The position numbers and the translations under genes are program-made. The notes beneath the pieces were generated by a model. It was not told where the DNA came from. It did no database searches and saw nothing but the letters and a program-made list of their open reading frames with translations. A stretch of DNA of 54,314 bases from Bacteroidota bacterium (GTDB lineage: Bacteria > Bacteroidota > Bacteroidia > Bacteroidales > ML635J-15): contig JAKQEK010000172.1 of the NCBI GenBank assembly GCA_029558535.1, positions 1 through 54,314 on the forward strand, given 5' to 3'. How positions within the stretch are numbered: position 1 is the first letter of the stretch; the number at the start of each line of letters is the position of its first letter. Below, one piece after another: positions 51,421-54,314 of the stretch.

Positions 51421-52911
51421 ATGAAAACAACAAAAACAATATTAACGATTTTTATATCATTACTTTGCTTGTCTGCTTTTACGCAAGTTGGTAACACAAA
51501 ACGAACTTACCACTGGTATTTTGGCGATAAGGCAGGTTTGGATTTTAGCAGCGGAGAACCTGTAGAAGATACGCTTGGACAAATGTCCATTTATTCTGGT
51601 TGTGCAACCATATCAGATACAGCCGGAAATTTATTAATGTACACTGACGGTGTATTAAAGGTTTGGAACAAAAGCCATCAGGTAATGGAAAATGGGAATA
51701 ATTTTAATGTAGAAAGTTATCCCGGTAGTCCTTGGCAAAGCAGTGTTATTGTCCCTCAACCAGGATCTGATGATATTTATTACATATTTTATGTACAGTC
51801 AGAAATGGGAAAAGATTTTTCAGGTGGAGGTTTATATTATGCCATAGTAGATATGTCATATAATGGAGGATTAGGGAAAGTTACTGTGAAAGGTGTAAAA
51901 CTATTAACAACATATTCCGAAGCTATTGGGGCGGTACATCATCGAAATGGAGAGGATGTATGGATAATGGGACACGAAATAGAAACTAATAATTTTTGGG
52001 CATTCTTACTTACGAAATTTGGTATTACCGACACAGTTGTAAATGCCATTGGCAATTTTGCAGAGACACCTGTTGGCGCTTATGGGTTAAGATTTTCGCC
52101 TAACGGGAAAAAAATGGCTAGTTCTGCATATTGGGTTATTGATAGCGACACAACACTAACCAAACTTGATACCTTACATCTGTTTGATTTTAATAATCAA
52201 ACAGGGGTTTTGTCAAATCCTATTTTACTGCCCGATACTTTAATTTTTGCTTATGTTTTTTCTCCAGATAATTCAAAATTATATGTAAATTCATATAATT
52301 ACCAGAATGGTATGAATTATATTGAGCCATGGTTTCATTTATATCAATATGACATTTCTAACAATATTCAATATGATATAATCCAAAGTAAAAATATCGT
52401 TCTTTCAGGAGACCTTTCCAATGATTGGGAATTTTCTGATATGCAAATCGGGGCTGATAACAAAATTTATGCTTCTAGGACATTTTTAGATTCATTAGGA
52501 GTTGTTTCAAATCCTAACGAATACGGTTTAGCCTGTAATGTTATAACAGGTGGAATACATTTGAGCAATGTTTGTTACACTTCGTTACCAAATTTTATCT
52601 CTTCATATTTTAATTCAGATACTACAGCTTTTACAATAATAAATACAGAAGAATTATTAAAAAGACTACACTATTATGCATATCCTAATCCATTTGTTAT
52701 TGAAACAATTATTAATACTGAAAATAAACAAATAGAACAATATAATTTGTTTGATACAAAAGGATGTGTCATTTCAAAAGAACTGTATAAATTAAATAAA
52801 TCAGATAGTGCTTATATATTTACCAATAAAAACATGAAAGGAGGTTTGTATTTTTTTAATGGAATATTTACTAACAAAGAAGTATTTTCAATTCAATTAA
52901 TTATTAACTAA
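51421..52911 (+). CDS. T9SS-exported beta-propeller-like surface protein
   Basis: A 496-residue protein with signal peptide MKTTKTILTIFISLLCLSAF. The N-terminus YHWYFGDKAGLDFSSGEP followed by LLMYTDGVLKVWNKSHQVM is typical of large Bacteroidota surface proteins with a WD40-like propeller. Blade-like repeats continue to about residue 400 (GLRFSPNGKKMASSAYW, YVFSPDNSKLYVNSYNYQ, MQIGADNKIYASRTF). The C-terminal about 75 residues, YYAYPNPFVIETIINTENKQ onward to FSIQLIIN, are a type A-like T9SS sorting domain. It lies 11 bases before the second tail-fibre-like gene, probably co-transcribed. Ligand unknown. Confidence 0.85.
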   Translation: MKTTKTILTIFISLLCLSAFTQVGNTKRTYHWYFGDKAGLDFSSGEPVEDTLGQMSIYSGCATISDTAGNLLMYTDGVLKVWNKSHQVMENGNNFNVESYPGSPWQSSVIVPQPGSDDIYYIFYVQSEMGKDFSGGGLYYAIVDMSYNGGLGKVTVKGVKLLTTYSEAIGAVHHRNGEDVWIMGHEIETNNFWAFLLTKFGITDTVVNAIGNFAETPVGAYGLRFSPNGKKMASSAYWVIDSDTTLTKLDTLHLFDFNNQTGVLSNPILLPDTLIFAYVFSPDNSKLYVNSYNYQNGMNYIEPWFHLYQYDISNNIQYDIIQSKNIVLSGDLSNDWEFSDMQIGADNKIYASRTFLDSLGVVSNPNEYGLACNVITGGIHLSNVCYTSLPNFISSYFNSDTTAFTIINTEELLKRLHYYAYPNPFVIETIINTENKQIEQYNLFDTKGCVISKELYKLNKSDSAYIFTNKNMKGGLYFFNGIFTNKEVFSIQLIIN

Positions 52912-52922
52912 AATTTTACAAA

Positions 52923-54314
52923 ATGAAAATTTTAAAATTAGTAATTTTAATGGTAACCTTAGGCATACCATTAATAAATTTTGCTCAGTGGAATCAAAAT
53001 CTTTCTGCAAATGATAGATGGGGTAAAACAGTTGATCCAAATGGTTCGCAATTAGACATCCGCCGCATAGGTGTAGGCAATTTTTTATTAAATGACTATG
53101 GCGGTCCTAGAGCAGCACTTCATGTAAATGAAAACTTGCTTACGGATTTAGACCCTATTGTTGCATCCAATTACTACACTCCCGGTCATTTATTTCGTAC
53201 CGATGGTCCCGCCAATCAAGACAATATGTGGCAGATGTTTACCGGTCCGGATGCTACGGCAACCGAAAAAGCCCGCTTGTTCGTACCTGCAAATACTAAT
53301 GATTTTGTAGTACAGGCTTCGGAGCCATTCGGCACAATACGGTTTAGGCTTGGCGATATTCAGCGAATGATATTGCGGGACGGTTTATGGCAGGTACATG
53401 TAGGTATAGGAAATCATTTCTCCGACCCACAGCACATGATACATGTACATACAACGCCATTTATGGTGGGTTCTCTACCACCAGACGCAATGATAGGCTT
53501 TACCCACAACATCACCGGCGCCACTGCCACAGACGGCTTTCTTGTAGGCATTAATTCCGAGGGTGTTGCGGAGTTGAGGCAGCAGGAGGATTTGGATATT
53601 CGTATATATTCCGGAGCCGGTATTAATATTCACAGTCGTTTGATGATTAAGGGAGAGGAAGGTATTACTCAGGGATTTGTAGGCATCGGTCAGGATTTCA
53701 ACGATCCTGTATCATTATTAAGTATTGATGGAACAAATGATAATACCGGAGAGGTCTTTAAAACAAATTCCGTGATAGGTGCAAACACATTCTGGCGTAT
53801 GTGGAGATTTGATAAACCTATTGGCAATATTTTCAGCAGACACGGCGACCCTTTTGATATTGATGTTGATAATTTTTCCATACAGGCAGACGTAAAGGAT
53901 ATTACTTTCCATACACTGCCTGTTGATATTTATAATGATGACATTGGTGAAGAAAGAATGAGGATAGTCGGTCAAGAACATTCCTTTGAAGGAATTGATA
54001 TTTTGCCCGGCAATGTAGGTATTGGTACAAAACATCCTACACAGAAAATAGATGTTGTCGGCAATGCCCGCCTGCAAGATTTGCCTGATGCCACATGGCA
54101 AGACGAAACCCTTACAAAATGTGTAGTTGTGGATGATGACGGAGTGCTTCACTGGAGAAATTTTCCAGGCGGTGGACCTGGTACTACGCTTGGTAATGAG
54201 TGTGATGGACCTATCACTAATCCATTAAATGTCAACTGGGAAATTCCATTAGATGAATATAATTTTGTTTTCTCGGGACAATTTCCGAATAAAACAAGAG
54301 TAGGTATTGGCATT
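52923..54314 (+). CDS. Tail-fibre-like surface protein, 3'-truncated by the window edge
   Basis: The frame opens at ATG 52923 and remains open for 464 codons to the last base, so the C-terminus is outside. Signal peptide MKILKLVILMVTLGIPLINF, cleavage near AQ. The body repeats modules with 'GIG' turns (RRIGVGNFLL, VHVGIGNHFSDPQHMIHVHT, GFVGIGQDFNDPVSLLSIDG, GNVGIGTKHPTQKIDVVGNA, TRVGIGI), the pattern seen in the truncated gene at the start of the window. G+C is clearly higher than in the T9SS gene before it. The repeated modules suggest a long fibrous trimer on the cell surface. The absence of a sorting domain cannot be judged because the end is missing. Confidence 0.82.
   Translation, partial: MKILKLVILMVTLGIPLINFAQWNQNLSANDRWGKTVDPNGSQLDIRRIGVGNFLLNDYGGPRAALHVNENLLTDLDPIVASNYYTPGHLFRTDGPANQDNMWQMFTGPDATATEKARLFVPANTNDFVVQASEPFGTIRFRLGDIQRMILRDGLWQVHVGIGNHFSDPQHMIHVHTTPFMVGSLPPDAMIGFTHNITGATATDGFLVGINSEGVAELRQQEDLDIRIYSGAGINIHSRLMIKGEEGITQGFVGIGQDFNDPVSLLSIDGTNDNTGEVFKTNSVIGANTFWRMWRFDKPIGNIFSRHGDPFDIDVDNFSIQADVKDITFHTLPVDIYNDDIGEERMRIVGQEHSFEGIDILPGNVGIGTKHPTQKIDVVGNARLQDLPDATWQDETLTKCVVVDDDGVLHWRNFPGGGPGTTLGNECDGPITNPLNVNWEIPLDEYNFVFSGQFPNKTRVGIGI

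Noticed and set aside
1..54314. The window as one circular molecule with a single fibre gene split over the ends
   Set aside because: The open frame at the end and the one at the start do not join in phase, no end overlap is visible, and the content is chromosomal housekeeping.

Overview
The window is a low-GC (roughly one third G+C by eye) chromosomal segment of a member of the Bacteroidota, most likely an anaerobic or facultative environmental member of the Bacteroidales/Marinilabiliales type. Four proteins carry a C-terminal type IX secretion (T9SS) sorting domain with the 'YPNP' motif. Promoters fit the Bacteroidota -7 consensus TAnnTTTG, and Shine-Dalgarno sequences are nearly absent. 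Neighbour pairs typical of the phylum are present (folP-cdaA, DoxX-like-tpiA, GWxTD-rlmB). Indolepyruvate:ferredoxin oxidoreductase and an aldehyde:ferredoxin-oxidoreductase-family tungsto/molybdo-enzyme point to anaerobic, ferredoxin-linked metabolism. I saw no plasmid, phage or insertion-sequence core genes, no tRNA or rRNA, and no CRISPR array.

Layout. 1-3.4 kb: the 3' part of a tail-fibre-like surface protein, then a T9SS cargo protein. 3.4-6.3 kb: a NarL-type two-component pair and serC. 6.3-9.1 kb: a dispersed CACAAAG-type repeat, a small secreted protein, an M20 dipeptidase and a zinc-ribbon protein. 9.2-11.1 kb: folP-cdaA (folate synthesis and c-di-AMP synthesis). 11.1-21.5 kb: a tightly packed seven-gene run comprising tmk, a DoxX/BT_3928-like membrane protein, tpiA, prmA, a 1501-residue secreted protein of unknown function, a GWxTD lipoprotein and rlmB. 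21.5-26.7 kb: dnaX, two small exported proteins and iorAB. 27.1-31.4 kb: a PorE-like TPR/beta-propeller/OmpA/SPOR protein and a LytS/LytTR pair. 31.7-38.2 kb: a cleaved-adhesin T9SS protein, a ThiS-like/ThiF-like/AOR cluster and a BaiN/YhiN-family flavoprotein. 38.3-46.6 kb: one 2786-residue M6-metalloprotease T9SS protein whose second half is a duplicated block of five Ig-like repeats plus an adaptor. 46.9-50.9 kb: a DUF4476 protein and clpB. 50.9-54.3 kb: a decayed surface-gene end bordered by a 19-bp direct repeat, a T9SS beta-propeller protein and the 5' part of a second tail-fibre-like gene running off the window.

How it fits together. Much of the segment is housekeeping (serC, folP, tpiA, tmk, prmA, rlmB, dnaX, clpB) interleaved with envelope and surface genes: T9SS cargo, a PorE-like possible T9SS accessory protein, and two tail-fibre-like surface proteins at the edges. 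The best candidates for undescribed biology are the 1501-residue protein/GWxTD lipoprotein pair embedded in the housekeeping operon, the AOR enzyme with its own ThiS/ThiF-like sulfur-transfer pair, the super-repeat architecture of the giant protease, and the apparent gene-remnant/duplicated-leader scar upstream of the last surface locus.
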